NCBI GenBank assembly: GCA_029550345.1
Contig: JAKPHK010000052.1
Coordinates: 1 to 64,000, forward strand
Direction of reading: 5' to 3'
DNA from: Pseudomonadota bacterium
GTDB lineage: Bacteria; Pseudomonadota; Alphaproteobacteria; Sphingomonadales; Sphingomonadaceae
Length of the DNA: 64,000 nt
Part shown: positions 8,317 through 17,164 of the stretch, piece after piece
Numbering within the stretch: position 1 is the first letter of the stretch
Layout of the letters: each line of letters starts with the position of its first letter
The notes under the pieces: generated by a model
The model's database searches: none
What the model saw: the letters and a program-made list of their open reading frames with translations, nothing else
Told to the model about the DNA's origin: nothing
Program-made: the position numbers and the translations under genes

Positions 8317-10146
8317 TCAGGCCAGTTCCTTCTTGCGCCCCGCCTTCTTGCGCTCGTGCGGATCGAGGATCGCCTTGCGCACGCGGATCGACTTGGGGGT
8401 GACTTCGACCATTTCGTCATCGTCGATATAGGCGATCGCCTGTTCCAGCGTCATGATCTTGGGCGGGGTCAGCCGGATCGCATCGTCCTTGCCCGAAGAG
8501 CGAAAGTTGGTCAGCTGCTTCGACTTCATCGGGTTGACTTCAAGATCGTCGGGCTTGGCATTTTCGCCGATCACCATGCCTTCATAAATCTTGTCCTGCG
8601 GCCGCACGAACAGGATGCCGCGGTCCTCCAGGCTGTTGAGCGCATAGGCCACGGCCTCGCCGGTGCAGTTGGAGATCAGCACGCCGTTGATTCGGCCTTC
8701 GATCACGCCCTTGTGGGGGCCGTACTTTTCGAACAATCGGTTCATGATCCCGGTGCCGCGCGTGTCGGACAGGAATTCGCCGTGATAGCCGATCAGCCCG
8801 CGCGATGGTGCAGAGAAGGTCAGGCGGGTCTTGCCCATGCCGCTGGGGCGCATCTCGGTCAGCTCGGCCTTGCGGCGCTGCATCTTGTCAACAACGGTGG
8901 ACGAATATTCGTCGTCCACGTCGATCACCACGGTTTCGTACGGCTCGGTGCGCTGGCCGCCTTCCTGACGGAACAGCACGCGCGGGCGGCTGATGCCCAG
9001 TTCGAAGCCTTCGCGGCGCATCGTTTCGATCAGCACACCCAGCTGCAATTCGCCGCGCCCGGCCACTTCGAAGCTGTCCTTGTCCTCGCTTTCGGTGACT
9101 CGGATCGCAACGTTGGTTTCAGCTTCGCGCATAAGGCGGTCGCGGATCATGCGGCTGGTCACCTTGTCGCCCTCGCGGCCCGCGAACGGGCTGTCGTTGA
9201 CGGCAAAGCGCATCGCCAGGGTCGGCGGATCGATCGGCTGGGCCTTGATCGGTTCGACCACTTCCGGTGCGGCCACGGTGTTGGCGACGGTGGCCTTTTC
9301 CAGACCGGCCAGCGCGATGATGTCACCCGCTTTGGCCTCATCCACCGGCACGCGCTCCAGCCCGCGGAACGACAGCAGCTTGGATGCACGGCCAACCTCG
9401 ATCACGTTGCCATCGGCGTCGAGCGCGCGAATCGGATCGTTGACCTTGATCTTGCCCGACTGGACCCGGCCGGTCAGCACGCGGCCCATGAAGTTGTCAC
9501 GATCGAGCAGCGTGGCGAGGAAGCTGAACGGGCCATCCTCATCCAGGTTCGGCGCGGGCACGTGATCGACGATCTTCTGGAACAGCGGTTCAAGATTGCC
9601 TTCGCGGGCCTCTTCATCGGTGCTGGCATAGCCGTTGCGGCCCGAGGCATAGAGAACGGGGAAATCGCACTGTTCATCACTGGCGTCGAGGTTGACGAAC
9701 AGGTCGAACACTTCGTCCAGCACTTCCTGGGCGCGGCCATCGGGGCGGTCGATCTTGTTGACCACGACGATCGGCTTGAGCCCGAGCGCCAGCGCCTTGC
9801 CGGTCACGAACTTGGTCTGCGGCATCGCCCCTTCAGAGCTGTCAACCAGCAGGATCACGCCATCGACCATGCTCAGGATCCGCTCAACCTCACCGCCGAA
9901 GTCGGCGTGGCCGGGAGTATCGACGATGTTGATCCGGGTGCCGTTCCATTCGACCGAGGTGCACTTGGCCAGGATGGTGATCCCGCGTTCCTTTTCGAGA
10001 TCGTTCGAATCCATCGCCCGTTCCTCGATCCGCTGGTTTTCGCGGAAGGTGCCGGATTGGCGGAACAACTGGTCAACCAGCGTGGTCTTGCCATGGTCAA
10101 CGTGGGCGATGATCGCGATATTGCGCAGCGGCAGCGGGGCGGACAT
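8317..10146 (-). CDS. typA: ribosome-associated GTPase TypA/BipA
   Basis: 609-residue translational GTPase that binds ribosomes and affects 50S assembly and stress or cold growth. Motifs are G1 AHVDHGKTT, switch I region [12 protein letters not shown]3 [13 protein letters not shown]4 NKIDRPDGR, then EF-G-like domains and the TypA-specific C-terminal domain ([39 protein letters not shown]). The ATG at 10146 gives the family length. The frame is open to 10275 without similarity. It is a single gene, divergent from the DUF805 pair. Confidence 0.96.
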   Translation of the reverse strand: MSAPLPLRNIAIIAHVDHGKTTLVDQLFRQSGTFRENQRIEERAMDSNDLEKERGITILAKCTSVEWNGTRINIVDTPGHADFGGEVERILSMVDGVILLVDSSEGAMPQTKFVTGKALALGLKPIVVVNKIDRPDGRAQEVLDEVFDLFVNLDASDEQCDFPVLYASGRNGYASTDEEAREGNLEPLFQKIVDHVPAPNLDEDGPFSFLATLLDRDNFMGRVLTGRVQSGKIKVNDPIRALDADGNVIEVGRASKLLSFRGLERVPVDEAKAGDIIALAGLEKATVANTVAAPEVVEPIKAQPIDPPTLAMRFAVNDSPFAGREGDKVTSRMIRDRLMREAETNVAIRVTESEDKDSFEVAGRGELQLGVLIETMRREGFELGISRPRVLFRQEGGQRTEPYETVVIDVDDEYSSTVVDKMQRRKAELTEMRPSGMGKTRLTFSAPSRGLIGYHGEFLSDTRGTGIMNRLFEKYGPHKGVIEGRINGVLISNCTGEAVAYALNSLEDRGILFVRPQDKIYEGMVIGENAKPDDLEVNPMKSKQLTNFRSSGKDDAIRLTPPKIMTLEQAIAYIDDDEMVEVTPKSIRVRKAILDPHERKKAGRKKELA

Positions 10147-10306
10147 GGGTTTCTCTCGATTGCAGGAGGACGGGCGCGTGCTGCGCCGCAACATTGCGCG
10201 CGCCCCTAGCCGAAAGGGCGCGCCGGGGCAAGCATTGCGGGATGGGCTTGCGGATCGGGGTGCGATGTGGTCCACCTAAGCCATTCTTTCTGAATGGAGG
10301 GGGCTT

Positions 10307-10771
10307 ATGATTGAATGGATGATTATGCCGCTGAAGCGTTATGCCGATTTCAGCGGGCGTTCGCGGCGCAAGGAGTATTGGTGGTTCGCCGTACTCAATG
10401 TTCTGGTCTTTGCGGTATTCGGCACGCTTCGCTTTGCTGGCGGCGGTTTTGAGGAAATGGCCGCCGCAGGGCAGGGCGGAAATCCCTTCGCGGTCTATGG
10501 GGTGCTGTTTAGTGGTGTCGGGATGGTTTTGGCCTTGTGGTGGCTGGCAACGTTGATCCCGAACATTGCGGTTAACGTACGCCGCCTGCACGATCGCGAT
10601 ATGTCGGGCTGGTGGTACCTGGGCTTCTTTGTCGCCAGCCTGATTCCGTTGGTGAACATTATCGTTTCGATCGGCTATCTGGTCCTGATGTTCCTTGAAG
10701 GGACGCGCGGGCCCAACCGTTTCGGCCCCGACCCCAAGAACCCGGACGCTGCCGCTGACGTTTTCGTCTGA
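10307..10771 (+). CDS. DUF805 membrane protein, copy 1
   Basis: 154-residue inner-membrane protein of the DUF805 (YhaH/YhaI) family. The N-terminal signature LKRYADFSGRSRRKEYWWF precedes helix 1, the second half has VRRLHDRDMSGWWYLGF and a further helix, and the tail is GTRGPNRFGPDP. It begins with a strong TGGAGGGGG ribosome site. A paralogue follows 69 bp downstream. Family members are uncharacterised small membrane proteins. Confidence 0.9.
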   Translation: MIEWMIMPLKRYADFSGRSRRKEYWWFAVLNVLVFAVFGTLRFAGGGFEEMAAAGQGGNPFAVYGVLFSGVGMVLALWWLATLIPNIAVNVRRLHDRDMSGWWYLGFFVASLIPLVNIIVSIGYLVLMFLEGTRGPNRFGPDPKNPDAAADVFV

Positions 10772-10840
10772 TCGAACTGAGGCTGCGAGAGGGCGCGCAC
10801 GCCCCTCCGCAGCCCGGTTTGCTCCAACAAGGACAACCCG

Positions 10841-11266
10841 ATGGAATGGATGTTGCTGCCCTATCGGCGCTATGCTGATTTTTCCGGTCGTTCGCGCCGG
10901 ATGGAATACTGGATGTACCGGCTTTTTGAGTTCGGTGTGGTTATCGTCTGGGTTGTTCTGGCAGGCGTTTTGTCTGGTACCGCCGGAACGGTGGGGGGAG
11001 ACACGGCAGGTGGAATCGTTGGAAGCCTTTCCGGCCTGCTCATCATCCTGTTCGCGCTTTTTTCCTTCATTCCAGGTCTGGCGGTTACCGTACGCCGACT
11101 GCATGATACTAATCGGTCCGGCTGGTTCATCCTGATCAGCCTGATCCCGCTGGTTGGATCGATCGTGCTGCTGGTTTTTCTGTTCAGCGAGGGCACCCGC
11201 GGGCCGAACAATTACGGCGAGGACCCGAAAGCCCTGCATGAACACGCCGGAGACGTTTTCTCCTAA
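10841..11266 (+). CDS. DUF805 membrane protein, copy 2
   Basis: 141-residue tandem paralogue of the preceding gene: LLPYRRYADFSGRSRRMEYW at the N-terminus, VRRLHDTNRSGWF in the middle and EGTRGPNNYGEDPKAL at the end. The ATG has AAGGA 8 bases upstream. The middle (GTAGTVGGDTAGGIVG) differs strongly from copy 1, so the duplication is not recent. The stop overlaps the converging ABC permease gene by 4 bp. Confidence 0.9.
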   Translation: MEWMLLPYRRYADFSGRSRRMEYWMYRLFEFGVVIVWVVLAGVLSGTAGTVGGDTAGGIVGSLSGLLIILFALFSFIPGLAVTVRRLHDTNRSGWFILISLIPLVGSIVLLVFLFSEGTRGPNNYGEDPKALHEHAGDVFS

Positions 11267-13776
11267 AGCTCACGCAGCGCCTGTGCCGGTCTCGCTCTCA
11301 GCAAGGGGAGCGAGGCCGCGAGGGCGAAGGCGATCACCAGCGCCAGGCCGAGGCCAAGCGTGCCGAGCACGGTCGGCCAGTCGGGCAGCCATTCGAATTC
11401 GAACAGCTTGACCACCACCAACCAGGCGGTTGCGGTGCCCAGCGCCAGCGCGACACCGGCCAGCACCGCGGCGAGCAGGGCATATTCGGCCAGTTGCAGC
11501 GCCAGCAGCTGGCCGCGGCTGGCACCCAGCACGCGCAGGATCACATTGTCATAGATCCGGCTGGCCCGCGCCGCCGCGATCGCGCCGAGCAGCACGGCGA
11601 TTCCCGCCAGCACTGCGACCGAGGCGGCGGACAGGATCGCCAGACTGACCTGCCGCAGCAGATCGCGCGCCTGGGTCAGCACCCCGCCAACCTCGATCAC
11701 CGAGCTGGACGGAAAGCCGCGAACCAGCGCGCGCAGCATCTCGCCCTTGGCCGCGCCCTTGGGCAGGTCGATCATCGCGGCCAGGTTGTGCGGGGCATCG
11801 GCGATGGCGTTGGGGCTGAACACCAGGACATAGTTGAAACCCAGCGAATCCCAGTCGATCCGCCGCAGCGAGGCGATCCGCGCGGTTCGCTCCACCCCCA
11901 GCAGGCCGATCGTCAGCTCATCACCGATCTTGAGATCCAGCGCCTCGGCCAGCCGCTCGTCGATCGAGACCAGCGGTTCCCCGGCATAGCCCCTGGGCCA
12001 CCATTTGCCCTTGGTCACGACATTGCCTTCGGGCACGTCTTCCGAATAGGTCAGCCCGCGTTCGCCGCGCAGTGGCCAGGCCTCTTCCGGAATGGCCTTG
12101 AGGCTCGATACGCGAGTCATCCGTCCTTCCGGGCCATAGGCCAGGATCGCGCCGCGCAGCGCGGGCACCGTGCGGACCTTGGCCCCGGGGGCCTGCTGTT
12201 CGACAGTGCGGACGAAATCGCCGACCCGGGCGCGCGGCACGTCGAGCACGAAATAATCCGGCGCGCGCTGTGGAACGCGGGCGCTGATATTGGCATCAAG
12301 GCTGGTCTGGATCGCGGCGAGCAGGACGAAAGCCGAAAGGCCAAAGCCCAGCGCGGTCACCAGCGCACCGGTCTGCGCGCCGGGGCGGTGCAGGTTGGCC
12401 AGCGCGATCCGCAGCAGGGGCCGCTCAGGCCGGGGCAGGCGCCCGGCAGCGGCGCGGATTGCCCAGCCGAGCGCGCCAAGCAGCAGCAGGATCGCCGCCG
12501 CGCCGCCCAGAAAACCCAGCACCATCAGCGGCTGGCGGTTGCCGATCAGCGACAGGCCGACGATCCCGATCGTCCCCAGCCCAACCGGCAGCGCGGCATC
12601 GCGCCAGTTCCGGGCAAGCGGGCTTACCCGCGCGCGGAACAGCGCCATGGCCGGAAAGCGCCGCGCGGCCAGTAGCGGCGGCGCGGCAAAGACCAGCGCC
12701 ACCAGCAGGCCATAGGCGGCGGCGCGCAGCAAGGCCCAGGGATCGAAAGTCAGCCCCGGCGCGACCGGCAGCAGATTGCCGAGCGCTCCGGCCAGAAGCG
12801 GCGTCACCAGCACACCCGCGGCCAGCCCCGCCAGACTGCCGACCAGCGCGGCGGCGGCGATCTGGAGCAGGTAGATCCGGGCAATATCGCCGCTGGTCGC
12901 ACCCAGCACTTTCAGCGTCGCAACGCTGGTCCGGCGGGCCTCAAGGTACGAGGATACCCCGCCGCCGATCCCGATTCCGGCGATCACCAGCGCGGCAAGG
13001 CCGACCAGAATCAGGAAATCACCCATCCGCGCCACGAACCGTTCCGCGCCGGGTGCAGCACGATCACGGGTGCGGACTTCGAACCCGGCTGAGGGAAATT
13101 GCTCTTTCAGCGCCTTCTGTACAGCATCGGGATTGCGGCCTGCGGGCAGGGCGATCCGGTACTTGGCGCGGTACATTGCGCCCGGTGCGGTCAATCCGGC
13201 CTTGCCGGGTACGTCTTCGCGGGCGATCACCACCGGGCCAAGGGTGAAGCCTTCGCCCAGCCGGTCCGGCTCATCGGCAATGATCCCGCCCACTTTCAGC
13301 GTCAGGCTCCCGATCCCGATCGTGCCGCCGGGGCCAATCCCCAGCCGGTCCGCCGCGCCTTGTGCAATCCAGACCTCGCCTTCGCCCGGAGCGCCCACGC
13401 TGCGGCCATCCTTCAGCGTCAGCCGGCCGACCAGCGGCCAGGCCTTGTCAATCGCTTTCAATTCGATCGGCGCGGCCAGATCGCCAGCGCGGGCCATGGC
13501 CTGCATCCGGGTGCCGCCGGATACCTTGCCTTGCGTTGCGAAAGCCGCCAGTTCCGGCGCGGTGGCGCTGCGCTGCCAGACCGCGACTTCGATGTCGCCG
13601 CCCAGGATTGACCGCCCCCGGCTGGACAGTTCCTTGCCTATCGCCCCGGTCAGCGTGCCGATCGCGGCCAGCGCGCCGACGCCCAGGAACAGGCAGACCA
13701 GCAGCAGCCGCAGGCCGCGGAAGCGTGCGGAAAGATCGCGCCGGGCGATGGTCCACGCGGTAGGCCAGGCGATCAT
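11263..13776 (-). CDS. FtsX-type ABC transporter permease (YbbP-like)
   Basis: 837-residue permease with about ten predicted membrane spans: one near the N-terminus (GLRLLLVCLFLGVGALAAIG), a large MacB-like periplasmic domain, two FtsX-type helix bundles and a terminal LALVIAFALAASLPLL helix. It corresponds to YbbP, which with YbbA forms an ABC system linked to tesA. Its start overlaps the ATPase gene by ATGA (13773-13776), so the two are translated together. The substrate is unsettled; the type VII/MacB-like architecture suggests mechanotransmission or lipoprotein/lipid handling in the envelope. Confidence 0.92.
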   Translation of the reverse strand: MIAWPTAWTIARRDLSARFRGLRLLLVCLFLGVGALAAIGTLTGAIGKELSSRGRSILGGDIEVAVWQRSATAPELAAFATQGKVSGGTRMQAMARAGDLAAPIELKAIDKAWPLVGRLTLKDGRSVGAPGEGEVWIAQGAADRLGIGPGGTIGIGSLTLKVGGIIADEPDRLGEGFTLGPVVIAREDVPGKAGLTAPGAMYRAKYRIALPAGRNPDAVQKALKEQFPSAGFEVRTRDRAAPGAERFVARMGDFLILVGLAALVIAGIGIGGGVSSYLEARRTSVATLKVLGATSGDIARIYLLQIAAAALVGSLAGLAAGVLVTPLLAGALGNLLPVAPGLTFDPWALLRAAAYGLLVALVFAAPPLLAARRFPAMALFRARVSPLARNWRDAALPVGLGTIGIVGLSLIGNRQPLMVLGFLGGAAAILLLLGALGWAIRAAAGRLPRPERPLLRIALANLHRPGAQTGALVTALGFGLSAFVLLAAIQTSLDANISARVPQRAPDYFVLDVPRARVGDFVRTVEQQAPGAKVRTVPALRGAILAYGPEGRMTRVSSLKAIPEEAWPLRGERGLTYSEDVPEGNVVTKGKWWPRGYAGEPLVSIDERLAEALDLKIGDELTIGLLGVERTARIASLRRIDWDSLGFNYVLVFSPNAIADAPHNLAAMIDLPKGAAKGEMLRALVRGFPSSSVIEVGGVLTQARDLLRQVSLAILSAASVAVLAGIAVLLGAIAAARASRIYDNVILRVLGASRGQLLALQLAEYALLAAVLAGVALALGTATAWLVVVKLFEFEWLPDWPTVLGTLGLGLALVIAFALAASLPLLRARPAQALREL

Positions 13777-14465
13777 GCTGCTGCGCGATCCCCGGCGATC
13801 AGGCCATCGGCCAATGTCACCACCCGCTCGCAGCGCTCGGCCAGGGCCACATCATGGGTGATGATGACCAGCGTCGCCCCGGCCTCTGCCCGGCGGGCGA
13901 ACAGCAGATCGACAATGGCCGCGCCGGTCGCTGCGTCAAGGTTGCCGGTCGGCTCGTCGGCGAAAACCAGCGGCGGGCGCGGCGCCAGCGCGCGGGCAAT
14001 CGCCACGCGTTGCTGCTCTCCGCCGGAAAGCTGGGCGGGATAGTGATGCAGCCGGTGGCCCAGCCCGACGGCGATCAGCTCTGCCTCCGCGCGGGCGCGC
14101 GGTTCGGGTAGTCCGGCCAGTTCCAGCGGGGTCATCACGTTTTCCAGCGCGGTCATGGTCGGCAGCAGGTGGAAGGCCTGCAGCACCACCCCGATCCGTC
14201 CGCGCCGGGCGGTGGCCAGCGCGTCCTCGTCCAGCGCGGCGAAATCGGCCCCGGCCACGGTGAGGCTGCCGGAGGTCGCCCGTTCCAGCCCGGTCAGCAC
14301 TGCCATCAGGCTGCTTTTGCCCGAACCCGATGGGCCGAGCAGGGCCAGCGTCTGGCCTTGCGGGACGGCAAGGTCGATTCCGCGCAGCACCTGAACGGCG
14401 CTGTCGCCCTGGCCAAGGGTCAGGGTCAGGTCATGGGCGGCAATTGCCAGAGGGGGGCTTGTCAC
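13773..14465 (-). CDS. ABC transporter ATPase (YbbA-like)
   Basis: 230-residue ATPase of the LolD/MacB/YbbA group. Walker A GPSGSGKSSL is near residue 45, Q-loop VVLQAFHLLPTMTALENV, signature LSGGEQQRVAIARAL, Walker B LVFADEPTGNLD and H-loop IITHD. The start is GTG at 14465, since no in-frame ATG upstream fits. It partners the coupled permease and is divergent from tesA at a 48-bp gap, the ybbA-ybbP/tesA arrangement known from enterobacteria. Confidence 0.95.
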   Translation of the reverse strand: MTSPPLAIAAHDLTLTLGQGDSAVQVLRGIDLAVPQGQTLALLGPSGSGKSSLMAVLTGLERATSGSLTVAGADFAALDEDALATARRGRIGVVLQAFHLLPTMTALENVMTPLELAGLPEPRARAEAELIAVGLGHRLHHYPAQLSGGEQQRVAIARALAPRPPLVFADEPTGNLDAATGAAIVDLLFARRAEAGATLVIITHDVALAERCERVVTLADGLIAGDRAAA

Positions 14466-14513
14466 AGCGCGGGGATGCCATAGCTAGAGTAGAACGAGAA
14501 GGAGCGTTGCAAC

Positions 14514-15233
14514 ATGAAATGGAAGCTGGCCGCCGCACTTGCAACCCTGGCGCTTGCCGCCTGCGGGGCGCAGGAAGCGCCGGTGCCGGTCGAAACCGCC
14601 AGCCAGGCTGCGGACGATTTGCCGGTGATGGGTCAGGAAGTGCCGGTCCTGGCGCTGGGTGACAGTCTGTTTGCGGGCTATGGGGTGGAGCCCGGGCAAA
14701 GCTATCCCGCGCGGCTGGAGGCAGCGCTTAAAGCCAAGGGAATCAACGCAAAAGTGGTAAACGCCGGGGTTTCGGGCGATACCACCGCGGGCGGGCTCCA
14801 GCGGCTCGATTTCGTCCTGAACGGAATGAAGGCCCCGCCTGCGCTGGCGATCATCAGTCTGGGCGGCAACGATATGCTGCGCGGACTGCCGCCTGAGCAG
14901 ACCCGCAAGAACCTCGACCAACTGCTGACCCGGCTCGCTGAACGCAAGGTGCCGGTGGTGCTGATGGGGATGGTTTCCGCACCCAACTGGGGGCCTGACC
15001 ATGCCAAGGCCTTCAACGCGATCTATCCCGATCTTGCCCGCAAGCATGGTGCGGTGTTGGTGCCGTTCTTCCTTGATCCGGTGATCGGCAAGCCGGAACT
15101 GATCCAGGCGGACCATATCCACCCTACCGCCGCCGGGCTCGACCTGATGGTCGAGGCGACGCTTGGCAAGGTAATGGGCGCATTGCCTGAATCGGCCACT
15201 AGAGCGGTTTCCACCCATTCTGGTCCACCCTGA
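14514..15233 (+). CDS. tesA: SGNH arylesterase / lysophospholipase, predicted lipoprotein
   Basis: 239-residue TesA-like esterase. The signal peptide ends in a lipobox (ALAAC), so it is probably an envelope lipoprotein. SGNH blocks: ALGDSLFAGYG (nucleophile Ser), VSGDTTAGGL (Gly), SLGGNDMLRG (Asn), and DHIHPTAAGLDLM (Asp-His). The protein should naturally end soon after KVMGALPES. The last residues (RAVSTHSGPP) and the stop codon are encoded by the left terminal repeat of the palindromic element starting at 15199, so the insertion rewrote the C-terminus. It is divergent from ybbA. Confidence 0.93.
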   Translation: MKWKLAAALATLALAACGAQEAPVPVETASQAADDLPVMGQEVPVLALGDSLFAGYGVEPGQSYPARLEAALKAKGINAKVVNAGVSGDTTAGGLQRLDFVLNGMKAPPALAIISLGGNDMLRGLPPEQTRKNLDQLLTRLAERKVPVVLMGMVSAPNWGPDHAKAFNAIYPDLARKHGAVLVPFFLDPVIGKPELIQADHIHPTAAGLDLMVEATLGKVMGALPESATRAVSTHSGPP

Positions 15234-15469
15234 TTGCGACAGGAAATCCGCTGGCAAGGCGCAGCGTGCAGCAGGGGCTGGTTGCCCCTGCAAGCGATGC
15301 AACGCTGTCCAGCGGATTCCCTGGCGCAACCCGGCGGGCGGGCCGAATTGGGCCCATCACAGCGTCGCTCATCGGTCACTATGCAATGGCATGGCTCCCT
15401 CCTCGCTCCTTGCGATGGGCCCAATTCGGCTCCGTCAGGGTGGACCAGAATGGGTGGAAACCGCTCTAG
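15199..15469. mobile_element. MITE-like palindromic element with 35-bp perfect terminal inverted repeats
   Basis: Bases 15199-15233 and 15435-15469 are perfect inverted repeats of 35 bp bounding a 271-bp element with no ORF. CTAG is present at both outer ends. Inside are nested dyads: 15242-15254 with 15309-15320 (one bulge), 15272-15278 with 15284-15290, and a perfect 17-bp pair 15342-15358 with 15414-15430. As RNA or single-stranded DNA it would fold into a long multi-branched hairpin. It supplies the stop codon of tesA on one strand and of recF on the other. It looks like a non-autonomous transposable or repetitive intergenic element; no transposase gene is in this window. Confidence 0.85.
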
Positions 15470-16539
15470 GCCAGCCGCTCAGCCAGCCCCTCGCTGACCC
15501 GCCAGACCGCGGCTTCATCCGCGATGGCATCGAACGGGGCCAACTCGGTCCCGGTCAGCCAGACCTGTGCCGGTCCACCGCGCAGCCGGTCGAACAGTGC
15601 CTCGCGTCGCAGCGGATCGAGGTGCGCGGCAACCTCGTCGAGCAGCAGCAGGCCGGGGCGGCCGGGATCGAGCAGGCCTGCATGGGCGAGGGTGATCGCG
15701 ATCAGCATCGCTTTCTGTTCGCCGGTTGAACAGTCAGCCGCGGGCTGATCCTTTCCGGCCATGGTCACCGCCAGCTCATCGCGGTGCGGCCCGGTCAGGG
15801 TGCGCTGGGCGGCGCGGTCGCGGCGGCGGGTGGCGGCGAGCTCGGCGGTCAGCTCGGCTGGATCGGTCGGGCCACCCGGCTGATAGGCCAGGGCGGGGCG
15901 GGCGAACGGCGCATCGGGCAGGGCGTCCAGCGCTTCGGCCAGCCGGGTGATCAGCCGGACCCGGGCTTGTGCGACCTCGGCCCCGGCCTCGGCAAGCTGC
16001 ATCTCGATTGCGTCAAGCCATTGCGGGTCCGGCTCATGCTCGTCGCTCAGCAAGCGGTTGCGTTCACGCAGCGCGCCTTCCAGCCTGGCGGCATTGCGGG
16101 CGTGGCCCGGTTCCAGGGCCAGCACCAGCCGGTCCAGAAACCGCCGCCGCGCCCCGGCGCCTTCGGCAAACAGGCGGTCCATTGCCGGGGTCAGCCAGCC
16201 GACCGAGAGCCACTCGCCCAGCCGTACCGCCGGAACCTCTGCCCCGTTGACCTGCACCACGCGCCGCCCCGGCCGCTCCGGCCGCACCCCGGTGCCCAGC
16301 GTGACGGCATCGGCCAGATCGGCGCTGACCGCGAAGCCGCCGGTGCCGTCTTTGGCCGGAATCTCGGGCAGGGCAGCGCGGCGCAGTCCCCGACCGGGTG
16401 CCAGCAGCGACAGCGCCTCAAGCACGTTGGTCTTGCCCGCGCCGTTCTCGCCGATCAGCAGATTGAACTTCGCCGTCCCATCGAGCCGGGTGGCGCGATG
16501 ATTGCGAAATTGGCTGAGCGTGATCCGGTCAAGACCCAT
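15466..16539 (-). CDS. recF: DNA replication and repair protein RecF
   Basis: 357-residue SMC-like ATPase that loads RecA at single-strand gaps. Visible are RITLSQFRNHRATRLDG at the N-terminus, Walker A GENGAGKTNVLEALSLL, the signature region DCSTGEQKAMLIAITLAHAGLL and Walker B LLLLDEVAAHLD. The ATG at 16539 (MGLDRITL) fits the family start; the ATG at 16587 would add 16 residues and also lacks a ribosome site. The stop codon (15466-15468) lies inside the right terminal repeat of the palindromic element. It is not next to dnaA-dnaN here. Confidence 0.94.
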   Translation of the reverse strand: MGLDRITLSQFRNHRATRLDGTAKFNLLIGENGAGKTNVLEALSLLAPGRGLRRAALPEIPAKDGTGGFAVSADLADAVTLGTGVRPERPGRRVVQVNGAEVPAVRLGEWLSVGWLTPAMDRLFAEGAGARRRFLDRLVLALEPGHARNAARLEGALRERNRLLSDEHEPDPQWLDAIEMQLAEAGAEVAQARVRLITRLAEALDALPDAPFARPALAYQPGGPTDPAELTAELAATRRRDRAAQRTLTGPHRDELAVTMAGKDQPAADCSTGEQKAMLIAITLAHAGLLDPGRPGLLLLDEVAAHLDPLRREALFDRLRGGPAQVWLTGTELAPFDAIADEAAVWRVSEGLAERLA

Positions 16540-16686
16540 GGTGCGGCGATAGTGGCGGGCCGGATCGCTGTCATCCGAAAGGTTCATCCTGAATATTGGT
16601 AAAAATCACCAACAGTTGTGGATTGCAAATTGCCGAACCGATCGTTCAGCTTGCAGAAAGCTCGGTTTTCTGGGGTTTTTCGAAAT

Positions 16687-16702
16687 TGGCACGGTCTCTG
16701 CA
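16687..16702 (+). promoter_or_regulatory. predicted sigma54 (-24/-12) promoter
   Basis: TGGCACG-GTCT-CTGCA matches the sigma54 consensus TGGCACG-N4-TTGCA with one mismatch, at the first T of the -12 element. It lies 58 bp before the 45-residue gene that precedes the short pspC. An inverted repeat TTGGT-N7-ACCAA at 16596-16612 lies about 75 bp upstream, where an enhancer-binding protein could bind. PspF encoded at 31.4 kb is the natural candidate. Confidence 0.75.
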
Positions 16703-16760
16703 AACTACCCGGCATCTGCGGAATATCCCGCAGGCCCTATTCAAACGAAGGAATATCAAG

Positions 16761-16898
16761 ATGACGCAGTCCACTTTTTCTCGCCGTTTCGCAGCCGCTT
16801 TCTCGGCCCTGATGCTCTCGGCCATCGCCGTTGGCGGCACCGTCACCGTCCCCGCTCCGGCCCAGGCCCACACCCTCTATGTCGGTGAAGTAGCATGA
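16761..16898 (+). CDS. 45-residue secreted peptide upstream of short PspC
   Basis: Small ORF of 45 residues that is mostly a signal peptide: MTQSTFSRRFAAAF, hydrophobic core ALMLSAIAVGG, and an APAQA cleavage-like site, leaving about 7-8 residues. An AAGGA-like ribosome site precedes the ATG, and a sigma54-type promoter lies upstream. Its stop overlaps an ATG (ATGA at 16895) in the frame of the next gene. The psp operon at 31 kb also begins with a small hydrophobic protein, a parallel that supports it as a real gene. No function is known. Confidence 0.65.
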   Translation: MTQSTFSRRFAAAFSALMLSAIAVGGTVTVPAPAQAHTLYVGEVA

Positions 16899-16924
16899 CC
16901 CGGATCAAGCAGATGGAGAACAAC

Positions 16925-17110
16925 ATGACCCCCTCGCGCACCTTCCGTCTCGACAAGGTCAACGGCAAGTTCATGGGCGTGTGCAGCGGTATCGCCAACT
17001 ATACCGGCTGGGACGTCAACCTGATCCGCATCGGCGTGGTGCTCGCCACGGTGTTTGCCTGGGGCTCGCTGGCTCTGGTTTACCTCGCGGTCGGCCTCAT
17101 CGCCGATTGA
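16925..17110 (+). CDS. short PspC-domain membrane protein
   Basis: 61-residue PspC-domain protein (RTFRLDKVNGKFMGVCSGIANYTG, then the hydrophobic segment LIRIGVVLATVFAWGSLALVYLAVGL). It covers only the PspC core and lacks the coiled-coil tail of the full pspC at 29448. A GGAG site 7 bases before the ATG at 16925 and alignment with the second copy favour this start; an in-frame ATG at 16895 overlaps the preceding stop and remains possible. With the sigma54-like promoter upstream this is a plausible second phage-shock locus. Confidence 0.85.
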   Translation: MTPSRTFRLDKVNGKFMGVCSGIANYTGWDVNLIRIGVVLATVFAWGSLALVYLAVGLIAD

Positions 17111-17125
17111 GCCGATCGCCGGTGA

Positions 17126-17151
17126 GGCCCCGCCCCCACTAGGGCGGGGCC
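17126..17151. terminator. 10-bp GC hairpin between convergent genes
   Basis: GGCCCCGCCC pairs perfectly with GGGCGGGGCC across a 6-nt loop. It sits between the short pspC (ends 17110) and the converging transporter gene (ends 17165). There is no T-run, so it may stall polymerase or protect 3' ends rather than act as a classical terminator. Confidence 0.55.
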
Positions 17152-17164
17152 GAACACCCGGCCT

